Shown here: piece after piece, positions 33,082 through 45,111 of the stretch | Layout of the letters: each line of letters opens with the position of its first letter | Position numbering within the stretch: position 1 is the stretch's first letter | NCBI GenBank assembly: GCA_025506515.1 | Contig: CM046453.1 | Coordinates: forward strand, 36,529,851-36,593,850 | Origin: Flaveria trinervia | Taxonomy: Eukaryota > Streptophyta > Magnoliopsida > Asterales > Asteraceae | DNA: 64,000 nt | Direction of reading: 5' to 3' | Notes under the pieces: model-generated | What the model was told of the DNA's origin: nothing | The model's input: only the letters and a program-made list of their open reading frames with translations | Database searches by the model: none | Position numbers and translations under genes: made by a program

Positions 33082-33915
33082 AGTTGGACCAAAAGAACCA
33101 ATGAGCCAAGATCAGAAAACCTCTAAGTCCCACTCGGTATCACAACAACTGCTGAAAGCCTCATCAGTAGTTTGACAAGTGCTGAAGACTTCAACAGCTG
33201 AAGATCAAGTGCTGAAGACCTTAACAGCTGAAACCAAAGTGCTGAGTACAACAGCTGAAGAACACAAGTGCTGAAGCTGAAAGACCAAAGTACTGAAGTA
33301 CAACAGCTGAAGAGTTCACAAGTGCTGAAGATCAACAACTGATGTACAAAGTCTGAAGACAAAGACTGAAGACATCAGCTGATGATATCTACTGAAGTCA
33401 TCAGCTGATGAATCGCCTGAAGGTCAAAGTCTGAAGATCAAGTACTGAAGCCTCAGTAGTTTGTCACAACTGCTGAAGAGTACTTCTTCAGTAGTTGTGA
33501 TATCAGTAGTTTTATTTTCTTAGTTTCAGTAGTTTATATTTTGTACTTAACTTGCTGATATGTTCTCAGTAGTTGTGAACATTTCAGTAGTTGTTAAGAT
33601 TAGTTATTTCTGTATTGGATCTGCCAGTTGTCACTTTCCGTGATAACAGCAGTGACTGTTGCACTCTATATAAGGAGTGACAACCTATTGTAATGAATGG
33701 AATGAAATGATGAATTGAATGGAATGAATGATTGATTCGATTAGAAATATTCTTCATCTATAAACATTCCCAGAAATCAGAAATACATACTCTCCAACAA
33801 CTGTATGCGATCTTAATGCTCACAATATTGTTAGCTTGCTACAATTTGTCTAATTCGTGTTTGTATTCCGCTGCGTTATATTCTGTTACATCAAACCTGT
33901 GATCACTGATCTGTC
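33082..33915 (+). repeat. 5' LTR of E2
   Basis: Starts AGTTGGACC (the first base is TG in the family) and ends CTGTC(A). It contains many GTGCTGAAG and AACAGCTGAAG units and a TATA box CTATATAAGG near 33666. Longer than B's LTR because of extra units. Confidence 0.88.
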
Positions 33916-33918
33916 AAA

Positions 33919-33930
33919 TGGTATCAGAGC
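33919..33930 (+). other. Primer-binding site of E2 (initiator tRNA-Met)
   Basis: TGGTATCAGAGC after the LTR, same spacing as in B. Confidence 0.9.
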
Positions 33931-34151
33931 AGGTTAATCATTGATCGATCTAATAATTGATCATTGAACTGCTATTCAAGATCCAAGTTTGATTGAATTA
34001 GCTTTTTGTTTTTGCAAGAAACGGTTATAGAGATTGAATTTTTCTGTATTTCTGCTCATTCATCCTGAGATCTTTTCTTGTTCTCATTGAGTTTGTTGTG
34101 GTTTTTCTAAACTTCTTTTTAAACTTGAACTAAACTGTTTTTGAACTGAAA

Positions 34152-34826
34152 ATGACCACTCTCTCCAATGATCCTCACAATACTGGTTCCTCAACCAAGC
34201 CTCCTATGCTGGTTAGGAATGAGTATAACATATGGCAAAGACGTATGCTCCATCACCTGTCTGTTAACAGCGCAGGGTGTTGGACATCTGTGGTACATGG
34301 TCCACAAAAGCTATGGTGAATAACCCGGAAACCAATCAAATGGTTCCGAGAGGAGGGAGCAATACTCAGATGAGGATAAAAGTTGCTTAGATTGATGCAA
34401 AAGCCCATGGAATTCTGGCCATGGCTTTGCCCAATGAAATCTATTCTGGGCTAATGCAATCATGAAACTGCCATGACCTCTGATTGCTTTGAAAGAACAA
34501 TTTGGAGACAGATGAGGTCTTGGCAAATAATAGAGAAATTCTTGCCCACAATATGAGACATTCTCTCATAGAAAGGTGAGACACTGACTCAACAATATGA
34601 ACGGTTTTCTTGTTTGATCTCTGAACTAAAAATGGTCAAACTTGATACACCAATATTCAGATGAATAACAGATTTCTCAGATCACTGCCTGAGAGATGGG
34701 ACACATATACTATTGTCCTACGCTCCAGTGCAAGTTTGGACAAACTATCTCTCACCCAACTCCATGGAAATTGCTCACTTTTGAGAGAGAGATAGAACAA
34801 AAGAGAAAGCTGTCTTCATCTGGAAA
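34152..34826 (+). pseudogene. gag: Copia gag, N-terminal part (E2)
   Basis: ATG at 34152-34154 (MTTLSNDPHN) and the same N-terminal domain as B. The CAA at the position of B's nonsense codon is kept, but single-base losses break the frame repeatedly. It ends at about 34826 within TCATCTGGAAAG, where the sequence jumps to the RT/RNase H junction. No zinc knuckle remains. Confidence 0.82.
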
Positions 34827-35505
34827 GGTAAAGTGGTTGATGAAACACTTTACAGATGTATGATTGGGTCCTTGATGTATTTAACTGCTTCTAGACCAGA
34901 TATTATGTTTGCTACATGTGTTGTGCTAGATTTCAGGCTGCACCTAAAGAGTCTCATCTGATTGCAGTCAAGAGGATCTTTAGATATCTGCAAGGCACCA
35001 TCTCTAGGTTTATGGTATTCTACCAGACATTCTGGTAAATTAGTTGCTTTTTCTGACAGTGACTATGCAGGGTGTAAGTTGACCAGGAAATCAACTTCTG
35101 GTGGATGTCAATTCCTAGGCAACTGCTTGATTTCTTGGCAGAGCAAGAAACAGACCTCAGTTGCTACATCCACTGCGGAAGCAGAGTACATTGCTGCTGC
35201 AAGCTGTACATCTCAGGTACTCTGGCTTCAAAACCAACTTTTGGATTATGGCATTACAGAGACTAAGACTCCATTGTTAATGGATAGTGCTTCAGCTCTT
35301 TGCATTGTCAAAATCCAGTCCAGCACTCTAGACCAAACATATAGAGATCAGACATCATTTTATAAGGGATTGTTTTGAAAAAGGTCTGATTGATCCTAAG
35401 TTTGTGCCCAGTGCTGATGAGCTTGCAGACATTTTTACTAAGCCTTTGGATAGTTCATCTTTCCAAAACCTGGTGTTAAGGCTTGGTATGCTGCAGCTAG
35501 AATAG
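34827..35505 (+). pseudogene. pol: Copia RT end and RNase H (E2)
   Basis: Begins with GGTAAAGTGGTTGATGAAAC, which matches B from about 10213, then IGSLMYL, FSDSDYAGCKL, KSTSGGCQFLG, TAEAEYIAAASC, LLMDSASALCIV and the terminal ADIFTKPLD. Ends at TAG 35503-35505. The catalytic YVDD half of RT is deleted. Frame breaks occur near 35310. Confidence 0.86.
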
Positions 35506-36253
35506 GTGACAACTACTGATGCTCTCAGTAATTCATATTGATGATCATGAGTGCCTGTCACATATAAGTACTGATGAGCTCTTTTACCTCAGTAGTTTTT
35601 ATAACTACTGAAGGCTAAAATTCTCACAAGTACTGAAGTACTTCATCTGCTCTAAACTACTGAAGTATTACAACTACTGATGCAGTCATAACTACTGAAA
35701 TCAGTAAAAACAGTAAGTACTGATGTCCTATGAAACAACTGAAATCAGCCAAAAGACTGATGAATGTGTTGAGGACAGTTTGAAACAGCTGAAAAGCTAA
35801 GAATTGACGAAAACAGCTGAAGAAGAACTTTCTCCTCAGTCGTTTGTACCACTGCTGTTTCATTTTAAACAACTGAAGCAAAACCACGTCTTCAGCAGTT
35901 TATAACTATGATGACCAATACCAAGTCTTCAGTTGTTTACAACAGCTGATGACAAAACCACTGTCTTCAGTAGTTTCATAACTACTGATGACAAACACCA
36001 TGTCCTTTGTTTTCAATCACCTGAAGTCAAAACCACGTCTTCAGTAGTTTTCTAAACTACTGATGCCTAACACCGCGACTTCAGCTGTTTCAACGTCTGA
36101 AAGGATAATACCATGTCAACGGTCGTTTAAACTACTGATGACACCACATCCTTCAGTCGTTTCCTCACCCGTACCCTATAAATACCCTTAACCTGAGCTC
36201 TCCATTCTTTATCTTCTTCAAACCTAACGGTCCTCTCCAAAAAAAAAATTTCC
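35506..36253 (+). repeat. Spacer between pol and ORF3 of E2
   Basis: Non-coding. The same AACTACTGATG / CTTCAGTAGTT units as B's spacer, with a TATAAATA near 36178 followed by a leader up to the ATG at 36254. Confidence 0.65.
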
Positions 36254-39200
36254 ATGGCGTCTATGCAATTAAACCGCGACACACTGTGTTGCCTACCTCA
36301 CAAAATCGCCGATCTGGACTAAGTTCGATACTGCTATCGATCTTATGGTTCAGTCCCAATACAACAAGGCATTCCTTCTGAACCCCGTTTTACATACCGA
36401 ATCCTGAACCAATTTTGGATGAACGTTAATGTCACTACTGAGGAGAGCAACACACGATCCTCCGGTCAGTCGTCAACCACAAGAAGTAGTGATTACTCCT
36501 GCAACAATCCGTAAAATTCTTCAACGAGTGATGCTACTTCTCCTGCTGGATATCCGAGGGCACCATAGATCTACATTTGCTCAGCATGGATATCAAGGTG
36601 ATCTCAATGCCACCACCATCATGAAGAAACACTTTAATGACGCTGAGCGCCTGATCTTTCACATGGTCAATGTATGTTTGGCCCCTAAGACATCGTCTTG
36701 GGATCAATGTCCACCAAATGGCAGCAGGTAATGTATTCTATCCTTGAGCAACAACCACTGAATTTTCAGAATTAATATTTTCAGAGCTCAAGATATGGCT
36801 CAAAACTAACTGCCAACCGTTGGATACTCTATCCACGGTTCATAATGGCCATTATAATAGACCAGCTTAATGCTGAGGGACTTGTTGGCTTGGGAGTCCC
36901 TGCTACGGCTGTTTTGCCAGAAGTATACTCCCGGCACAACTCCGACCGGACACTCAACTGGCTGCCAAGCTGCGAAAACCCACGCAGCTGGAACCCACAG
37001 CCACCACCTCCAAATCCAATGTTCCCCACCAAACCCACCAAAAAGAAACCCCAAAATGCTACTCAGGAATTGAGTCCCCTGAGGATGCTCCTGCACAACA
37101 AACGCAGGAGTCCAAACCCCCTAGTGGATACCATGACTCCTCCAGTCACAGCCGCTCAGGCTTCCTCTCAACAGGAGCCTGCAGCAACCCAAGGGGCACC
37201 TACTTATCTGGGATCTTCCTCACTTGAGGAGATTGCCATTGAAGAGCCCCATCCACCCGGTGCACACTGCTTCTACCCCCTACCCCAAACAACCGCCCCT
37301 CACAGCCCAACTTTAATAGTTGCTCAAGTGCTGACTCAATTGCACTCCTCACCCCCTCCCCCAGAAACCACTTATTACTGGGAATACCTCTACAATTGAG
37401 GGGGAGGAACCACAGTGCACCTGAGAACCCCCAGTACAGGGGTTTCCAAATTCTATCTCCTGGTGTAGAGAAGGAGCTTAGAATATCTAGTGAGGCTGCC
37501 ACCTCCTCTGACTCAGCACATGACCAGAGTGAGCTGGTAACATTGCTAAGACTCCCTAGGCAACTGCGATGATGGACATTGTCCTGAGGCTGGAAGTCCC
37601 CCAGTACCAAGCACAAGGGGCACATGCACCAACTGGTCTACACCCCAGTGCATTACATCCTGCTCTAAGCAGGAGGTCAGGTGATTCAGTATCAACTGAT
37701 GATGACCTGAGCTTCTTCTACGATGTAGTTGCTCAAACCACATTCTAGAGGATGAGGTTAGCAGACTCAAAGAGCTGCTGGCCAAGATGTCTCAGGATGC
37801 AAGTCCATCTGCCACCCTCATACACCCACAGATGGCACCTTCCCTTGAAGGTTTCCAAATACAGAGCCACCCCAAAATCAACCACCTGCCTCCGCTTCAG
37901 GCTCTACTTCTCAGGAACAGAACCCTCCTGAGCAAATAGGTGCTGCACTCAAATTCCCTCCCTCCATCATCACCCCCTAATCACTGATATAGTGATCAAG
38001 CCCTTGATGAGAGGCTTTCCTCAACATTACAGCCCTTGGTTGATGCTGCTGTCCACAACTCTTCTTTCTGCGGTCTCAACCCCTTCCTCCAATGCAACCA
38101 AAAAGGGGGAGAGTCCTGCAGTGAAAGAACAGAAGAGGAAAAGATCCGAGGAAAAGGAAGCGAAGCAAGCCCAAAAGGAGGAGAAAGAACAGCAACCAAT
38201 GCTCACCTACAAGCGAAAGAAAGGTGCTGATGAGCACATTGCTGAAGATAAGCCTTGGAGCTACTGATAAAAGAGGCTGATGCCGAACACAGTAGATCAA
38301 TGGACAACATCATTGATCAGCTGTTCAGGCAAGGTCATGACACCAACAACTTGACTCTGAGATTCGACGACTAAGATTGAAGAATCCAGAATAGATGGGC
38401 AAGTTATGAAGTGTTAGAAAGAGAAAGGCTAGAAATCATGATAAGATTTATTGCAAAATATCTTGGAAGATCAATGATTGAGATCAAAGCTTGGTCCAGG
38501 GACAGTATCTTGGCAATCACCACCAAGATCTGTTCGTCTGAAGCATACACTAAGGGGCTTGTTATTGAAGCTTTGAATGAAGTGGGTGCTGGGAGCAGGA
38601 CTGAGCTAGCAAAGCAATCAAAAGCCACACTCACCTCAAGGATGCTAGCACAGCCTGTCAACATTCCCACACCAAAACCACCCAAAACACAACCCACCAA
38701 ACCAACTCCCTTACCCTCAAACCCATAGCCGATGATATACCCTTGAAGAAGAAGAGAGGATATTGAGGCTAGAAGAAGATGAGAAGATGATGAAGACAGC
38801 TGCCGCTATCAGCTGTGATTCAGTTGCCTAAGGCCACAAGTCACTCCTCAGCAATTACTCCTGAAGTCCAGAGACAAATGGTTAAAGTGAAGCTAGAAGA
38901 AGAAGAGCTTCATAAACAGCATGATGAGGAATTGCTGAAGAGAGTTGACAAAGCTTATGCAGCCCCATCTTCCATCATCAATATGAAGGAGCAGCCCTCA
39001 GACTTTACACTCTCAGGCATACCTTCAATATCAAAAGGAAAGAGTGAGGATTTGGCCTGATCCCAGGGTCTCTCACAGAATTCATAAGAACAATATACCT
39101 CGGAGATACATTGGCCAGGTGAAAGATCGTAGATGAAGTGATCTCTCTGGTCTTGTAGTTTCACCTGGAAATCCTAGAAGACTTCAAGAAGGCCTACAAA

Positions 39201-39681
39201 GCTAATCTAACCCTCAAAGATGCTGGAAAACAAAATAGTGAAAAGGGGTTAGTTTACAAGAGGCTTGAGGAAGTCAGGAAAAATGAGCTCCAGTTGTTCC
39301 TAGAGGGTAATCACCCGGATGAGTTTGCTTACAGAATATAACAACTGTGGAGCTAAAGAATGGGAAACAGGCCAAATACTGTCTGAGTATATGGGCCGGA
39401 ATCATTGTTTGAAGGAGGTGCTGAAGAGCTAACCATGGAGGAACAAATCACCTTCCTTGAGGCTACACAAGAGAGTCGTACAGACTCATTATGGGGAAGT
39501 GAATCTCATGAATGGGATAACAACTCTGTGTCCAGTTCCCCAAAACAGAGTTCCCATTCATACTCTGCCAAACAAATATTTGAGGTTCTTCCCAGGCCGG
39601 AGCTTACATGGGTCATCTTCTCTACTGATCAAGAAGGAAAAAGACCAACATTTTGCCATCAATAAGTGGGAGTATAAATAA
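36254..39681 (+). pseudogene. ORF3 of E2
   Basis: ATG at 36254-36256. N-terminal module as in B, with NVCLAPKTSSWDQ at about 36670-36710. The Pro/Ser-rich linker, the basic block EKKRKRSEEK (about 38120-38170), YKRKKGAD and a long helical domain (38411-38600; LERERLEIMIRFIAKYLGRS, IEIKAWSRDSILAI) follow. The C-terminal module ends NKWEYK with TAA at 39679-39681. Function unknown. Numerous frameshifts, many of them single-base losses relative to B and F. Confidence 0.75.
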
Positions 39682-39707
39682 GTTAGAGGTTTTGGCTGCA
39701 TTGGTTC

Positions 39708-39715
39708 AGGGGGAG
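39708..39715 (+). other. Polypurine tract of E2
   Basis: AGGGGGAG, then TTTG of the 3' LTR. Confidence 0.8.
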
Positions 39716-39717
39716 TT

Positions 39718-40545
39718 TGTTTGGACCAAAAGAACCAATGAGCCAAGATCAGAAACCTCTAAGTCCCACTCATCACAACAACTGCTGAAAGCCTCATCAG
39801 TAGTTTGACAAGTGCTGAGACTTCAACAGCTGAAGATCAAGTGCTGAAGACCTAACAGCTGAAGAACCAAAGTGCTGAAGTACAACAGCTGAAGAACACA
39901 AGTGCTGAAGCTGAAAGACCAAAGTACTGAAGTACAACAGCTGAAGAGTTCACAAGTGCTGAAGATCAACAACTGATGTACAAAGTCTGAAGACAAAGAC
40001 TGAAGACATCAGCTGATGATATCTACTGAAGTCATCAGCTGATGAATCGCCTGAAGGTCAAAGTCTGAAGATCAATACTGAAGCCTCAGTAGTTTGTCAC
40101 AACTGCTGAAGAGTACTTCTTCATAGTGTGATATCAGTAGTTTTATTTTTTAGTTTCAGTAGTTTTTTATATTTTGTACTAACTTGCTGATATGTTCTCA
40201 GTAGTTGTGAACATTTCAGTAGTTTGTAAGAATTAGTTATTTCTGTATTGATCTGCCAGTTGTCAACTTTCCCGTGATAACAGCAGTGACTGTTGCACTC
40301 TATATACGGAGTGACAACCTATTGTAATGAATGGATGAAATGATGATTGAATGGAATGAATGATGATTCGATAGAAATATTCTTCATCTATAACATTCCC
40401 AGAAATCAGAATACATACTCTCCCAACACTGTATGCGATCTTAATGCTCACATATATTGTTAGCTTGCTACAATTTGTCTAATTCGTGTTTGTATTCCGC
40501 TGCGTTATATTCTGTTACATCAAACCTGTGATCACTGATCCTGTC
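39718..40545 (+). repeat. 3' LTR of E2
   Basis: Starts TGTTTGGACC and ends CCTGTC(A), followed by ATACA. It matches the 5' LTR apart from short indels in the part I aligned. The TATA box reads CTATATACGG near 40300. Confidence 0.88.
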
Positions 40546-41985
40546 ATACACTTATTCTCAAAGATTATTTTCCAACGTTACCCGGTTAAGCCCGTTTTCA
40601 CTAAAATTCCAATTAACCTATTCATGACCATTTAACAACCAAATCCGACCCAAATTCCTTGGTAACCCCTTTTTGAGCCTGGAAAACTTTTTAAAGGTGG
40701 TTTAAAAGGTTGTTTTATTGTTTTAAAGTTGTTTTTACCACTTTTCGGGTCCCCGAATATGTCCAATTACCTATAATTCTATAACGTTATATTTTCAGCC
40801 TTTACATCCCATCACATAACCAACATCATCAAAAACTACTGAAATACTATGTCAATCTCACGGGTTCAACAAACAACCATGAACAAGATGGAAACTACAA
40901 GATTACACCATTTTCATCTATTACACTTGTGTTTAACGTTATAGTTTGTGATAACCATTAACCAAACCTTTTGTAACTTTGAAATCAGGTTATTAGGATA
41001 TTAAAAGGCCCATTTTGAGCAGGTTGCATGATGTGTTTTGAAGGGTTACAAGTTGTGCAGTTGGATGGTGTAATACGCTCGAAAAGAGGGTTCTCTAGGT
41101 GTAACCCTGTTACACCTATAGAATGACATGCTTACGAGTATGGTACTTCAAGGACGTGAAAAGCTCTTCAAGAACAAGGTGTTAGCAGCACGGTTCTGTT
41201 AGATATGAAAATGGTAAGTTTTGAGTGAAAATGAAGACGAATACAAGAAATGACCAAAACCGGCGACATGAAGCTTACACTCGATGTAGCTCGCGGTTTA
41301 GAGTGTGTAGTTGGTCGTGGGTGGCTTGAAACTCCTTGGACAAAGCTGGAGATCTCGAGCAAGGATGGAGAAGACTGGACTCAGCAAGACCGTGTATCCA
41401 AGGCTCAGTAACTTCACCTTTCGCGTTCTTGCGCTCGGCCGATGGTAAGAGTTGTTGTTCTTCGAATGTGGCTGAGAATGGAGAGGATTTCGGTTGTGTG
41501 TGTGTGTTGTGTTTCAGTTATGGAGACCGAGAGGGAGAGTAAAGAGATGTGGTGGAGTGTTGAAATTGCATGAAGTGTGATAGGTGGGAGGGTGGTGGTG
41601 TTTAGTGGAGAAGGGAGAAGTGGGTTGGGGTTAGGGCTGCCGATCTTGACATTTAGAGGGAGTATTTTGATTTTTGATTTAATTGTTTAGGTCATATTAT
41701 GGTGTATAATTTGTAGTGTAGTATTATTTGTAGTATAGTGTAGTATTTTAGATGATAAAGTTTAGTTTAGTTGGAAATTGTTATTATGCATGAACATGCA
41801 TGTTAGTTGAAATTCTTAGTGTGTAGGTACACACTTTAATTGTTTTCATTCACAATTAAATTTGCAAGGGTGTCTAATTAACTTTCCCGGACCCAACGAT
41901 TTCCTTAACTAATGCTTGATCAGGTTAAATTATCACAAATGGCACAAGAATACCAATAAAGACAACATGGTCAAAAAAATAAAAT

Positions 41986-42012
41986 TGTCAATAATAATAA
42001 TAATAATAATGG
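41986..42012. repeat. AAT trinucleotide microsatellite inside E1
   Basis: Seven to eight ATA/AAT units. Confidence 0.8.
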
Positions 42013-42096
42013 AAATAGCATCATCATTTATAATATTTGAACAGGAAATGGTGCAAGTTGGCAAGGTAAGAACATGACCTAGAGGTCGGTTGTTAC

Positions 42097-43930
42097 ATTT
42101 AGGAATTACATCACAGGTGTAGATCCTGATTCTGGATCTCAATATGCAAGGGGCCACATATCCTTGTCACCTTGTCTGCAGATCAAGCTGCAATTTACAA
42201 AACTGTCAGAATACCCATTGAAGATGTAACTCTTGATGATGAAGACTATAAGAAAATCAAGATTGACCTCAAGCATACTCCATTCTAACTCAAGCACTCA
42301 AGATTGATATGCTGAAAAGATTAGAGAAGTATGGTACTGCAAAAGCTGTGGGGATGCATTGAAATTATGTGTGAAGGAAGCAGTGAGGTAGCATAATTAA
42401 CAAGGATAAGCTTGTTAATCAGTATGAAACATTCCACCACCCCAAAGGAGAGTCCATAATCCAACCAACTGCATAGATTTGTACAGTTGGTAAATGATTT
42501 GGAAATCATGGAGTCACTTACAAGATCAAAGAATTAAACAGAAAATGCTTCATCCTCCCTGAAAACTAGAAACAGAAGGTAACAATGCTTAAAAATACTC
42601 TTGATCTTGAGAGTACTACTTTGGTATCATGATAACCAAAATAGAAGCATTAGAACTTGATGAAAGAAGCAGAAATCTGGTGGACCAAGAGTGATTGTGG
42701 CTTACAAATTTCCATCAGAATCTCATTCTGTGAAAATGCCTCATCACTGGGGGGATGATTTCATCTCATCAAGAGATCATTTGAATAACATTGTGTTCAT
42801 TGCAACTCCACCAATCAATAATCCATCAACATCATCTCAAACATCTAGAGTCATTGCTGCTCCTCAAACCACTCGTGAAGACACAAGATCAGAAGAACAA
42901 AAGGCAACTTACAATGCCTTTGTTGCAAGCTTTGAAGCATACTTAGAGAAGACTCACTTTTGCTCATCTAATTCAGAAGATCTGGAGGAAATGGATCCTG
43001 ATGATGTGGAAGAAATGGATCTACAATGGAAATGGCCATGATTACCATAAGAGCCAAGAAATTCTTTAGAAAATGCAGGAAAGCTGAGCCTAAATGAAAT
43101 ACAAACTTGGATATGATAAATCCAAGGTGAAATGCTTTAACTGTGGCATGGTTGGCCCTTCTCTAGAGAATGCAATGCCCCCAAAAGAAACAACTATCAA
43201 GGAACTCTCAAGGCCAGTCTTCGTCACAGCATAACTCAAGCTTTCTCATTCCAACAACCAACAACAGTAGTACATCATTCTCATCAACACCAATCATATC
43301 AAATCCATCCAACTGACAAATCAGCTCATGGAAGCAATTAGTCTCTGCCAATGCTCTCGTGATAAAGCAAGATGGGGTATGTGACTAGAGCATGTATGTA
43401 GAGGAAGTCAAGCCTCAATTTCAAATCATGCTCTTATGGCTCACATCAATGATGGTCTATCTACAATGCTTACCGAGGTAAAATCTAACCTTTGTACTGA
43501 AAATGTATTAATGAATTGTAAGTTATAGGGGCATAACCATAAACTGGAAATAAAATTAAGGCGAAAGGTAAGTTAGAGATGACGAAGAGAGAAATAAAAG
43601 GCTTCGAAATCACAATCAAATCTCTTATCTCTGCATAGAAAAACTGCATGGTGGAAAGTACACTCTTGCAGCGGAGAATGAGCTCCTTACTGAAAAGTTA
43701 GCTCAATCTAAGGCTGAACATCCTGACTAAAGTGAAACTTGAAAAGTTTCAAATGTCTTCAGTCACTGCAAGAGATGCTTGATCTCAAAAGGATCCAAAG
43801 GACATGTCAGGGATTGGGTATAATTCATGTCCTCCACTATACAATGACAACTACGCTGTCATGCTTGAATTTGTCTCACTCACTGAAGAAATTGAAACTA
43901 AAACTATGAAACCTAATCTATAGTAAACAA
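42097..43930 (+). pseudogene. gag: Copia gag, resumed, with first zinc knuckle (element D)
   Basis: Continues gag after E1, collinear with H (NYITGVDPDSG against NYIIGVDPDFW). It carries the UBN2-like gag domain (about 42100-42700) and a zinc knuckle starting at about 43135 (CFNCGMV), whose later residues are damaged. A Lys/Glu-rich coiled coil follows near 43500-43730. The frame is broken by many single-base changes. Confidence 0.78.
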
Positions 43931-45111
43931 GTGACCAATCCTCAAAACAACCTGAAGTTTAATTGAAACCATGAGGATAAAATCAAGTTAGGTCACCAAT
44001 CAAATCAAAGAGTGTTCAGACAAGACAGTGAGTGTCATGAAACCCTCAAGCCCTTTAAAGCATTGTACCTTTTATAAAATTCATACCCTTGTTTTAACAG
44101 GTAAAAAAAAAGTGAAGTCAGTGAAACCCACTACTAAGAGCAGTTTCTGATAATGAGATCATATCTCCAAAAAAATCAAGCAAATCAGAAAAGGTTTCAA
44201 TGCAAAAGAAACAAACAGGATCACTGAGTTCAACGCATAAAACATTATCAGACCCTTAGTCATCAAGATTAAGGCAGGGAGTTGGTTTGATATCGGCAAC
44301 AAGGAACATGTTGACCAGTTTGAGAAAGAGGTGAGAAATGGGTTGAAGAAAGAGAAACAACCCAGAAAATTAAACAAAGGTAGTGTTGTGAAACAAACTA
44401 CATAAAAGGTTGATTCTGATTCATCCCCTAAAGAAAAGAAAGTGAATTCAGCAAAAGAAAATATCAGCTGAGTCACACAAGGCAAAATCTGATTCAAGAA
44501 ACAAACAAATGTATTGTGACATTTGTGAAATGTTCATCACAAGACAAATGAATGCTTTTCTAATCAATATTGCTCTATCTGTGATATGAACAATCACTCC
44601 ACTAAAACTGCTATTTCAACAAGTATTGTTCAATATGTGACATGCACAATCACAATACATCTGATTGTTACTTCAATCAGAAGGGTTTGAGAATTCCTCA
44701 ACACAAGCCCATTTTGAAAACATCCCACCGAGACACATTCTGTCAAACCTCATTTACACAATACTCAATCTAGGACATCTAGATCAACAAATGACAGGAA
44801 TAATTTGAAGGAATTATGGAAGGGTCAAAGAAAACATCTCACAATGAACCACAAATTGACCTTCCAAAACAAAACCTACTTTTGATAATGAAAAACGGGC
44901 TAAATTTCTACAAGAAACAAAGACCAATGATTTCGTTACTCATCTAAATCTCCAATAGATGTTGATGAGATGACTCAACCCAGTCATTACCAAAAATCTC
45001 CCAGGACACTCCCATCTAAACCACAATTTAGAAGGAAATACCAAGAAGTCACATCATGAATAGGAACGGAAACCCAAGACCATCATGGCTTTGGTTCCTT
45101 ACTCTAATTTG
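43931..45111 (+). pseudogene. gag: Copia gag, C-terminal part with three tandem zinc knuckles (element D)
   Basis: Between 44515 and 44690 three CX2CX4HX4C-type knuckles can be traced in two frames: CDICEMF.H..., CSICDMNNHSTK..., and CSICDMHNHNTSDC. A frameshift lies after the second. G shares the arrangement and the frameshift. A basic stretch follows, with a gag C-terminus WVPYSN-like just before a TTCTTACAG sequence. In D the gag stop is TTG rather than the TAG seen in G. Confidence 0.7.

Larger units (their letters stand above)
33082..40545 (+). mobile_element. E2: internally deleted Copia element related to B, keeps ORF3
   Basis: Two LTRs of about 830 bp, primer site, gag start, then a direct jump into the RT end and RNase H, spacer, ORF3, polypurine tract and 3' LTR. 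Compared with B about 4.9 kb of gag, protease, integrase and RT is missing. Where I aligned the two LTRs (their first 230 bases) they differ by indels only, so the insertion is recent or the differences are sequencing error. The element cannot encode protease, integrase or most of RT. Confidence 0.88.
31460..42096 (-). mobile_element. E1: probable solo LTR of a Ty3-like element, split by E2
   Basis: Without E2 it is about 3.2 kb (31460-33081 and 40546-42096). On the minus strand it begins TGTAACAACC and ends GGGTGTGACA, with five-base duplications TTTAG. Long LTRs with such TGTAACA..TGTGACA ends are typical of plant Ty3/gypsy elements. I find no gag, pol, primer site or second LTR. The alternative is a non-autonomous element with short imperfect inverted ends. 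The orientation follows that LTR-end reading and is not certain. Confidence 0.6.

Noticed and set aside
33123..33362. Cys/Ser-rich minus-strand frames in LTRs (also 53867-54169)
   Set aside because: Produced by antisense reading of the CTGAAG repeat units of the LTRs.
40263..42157. Short frames in E1 and the E2 LTR (40263-40451, 41168-41542, 41933-42157)
   Set aside because: No recognisable motif, and they lie in LTR-like or low-complexity DNA.
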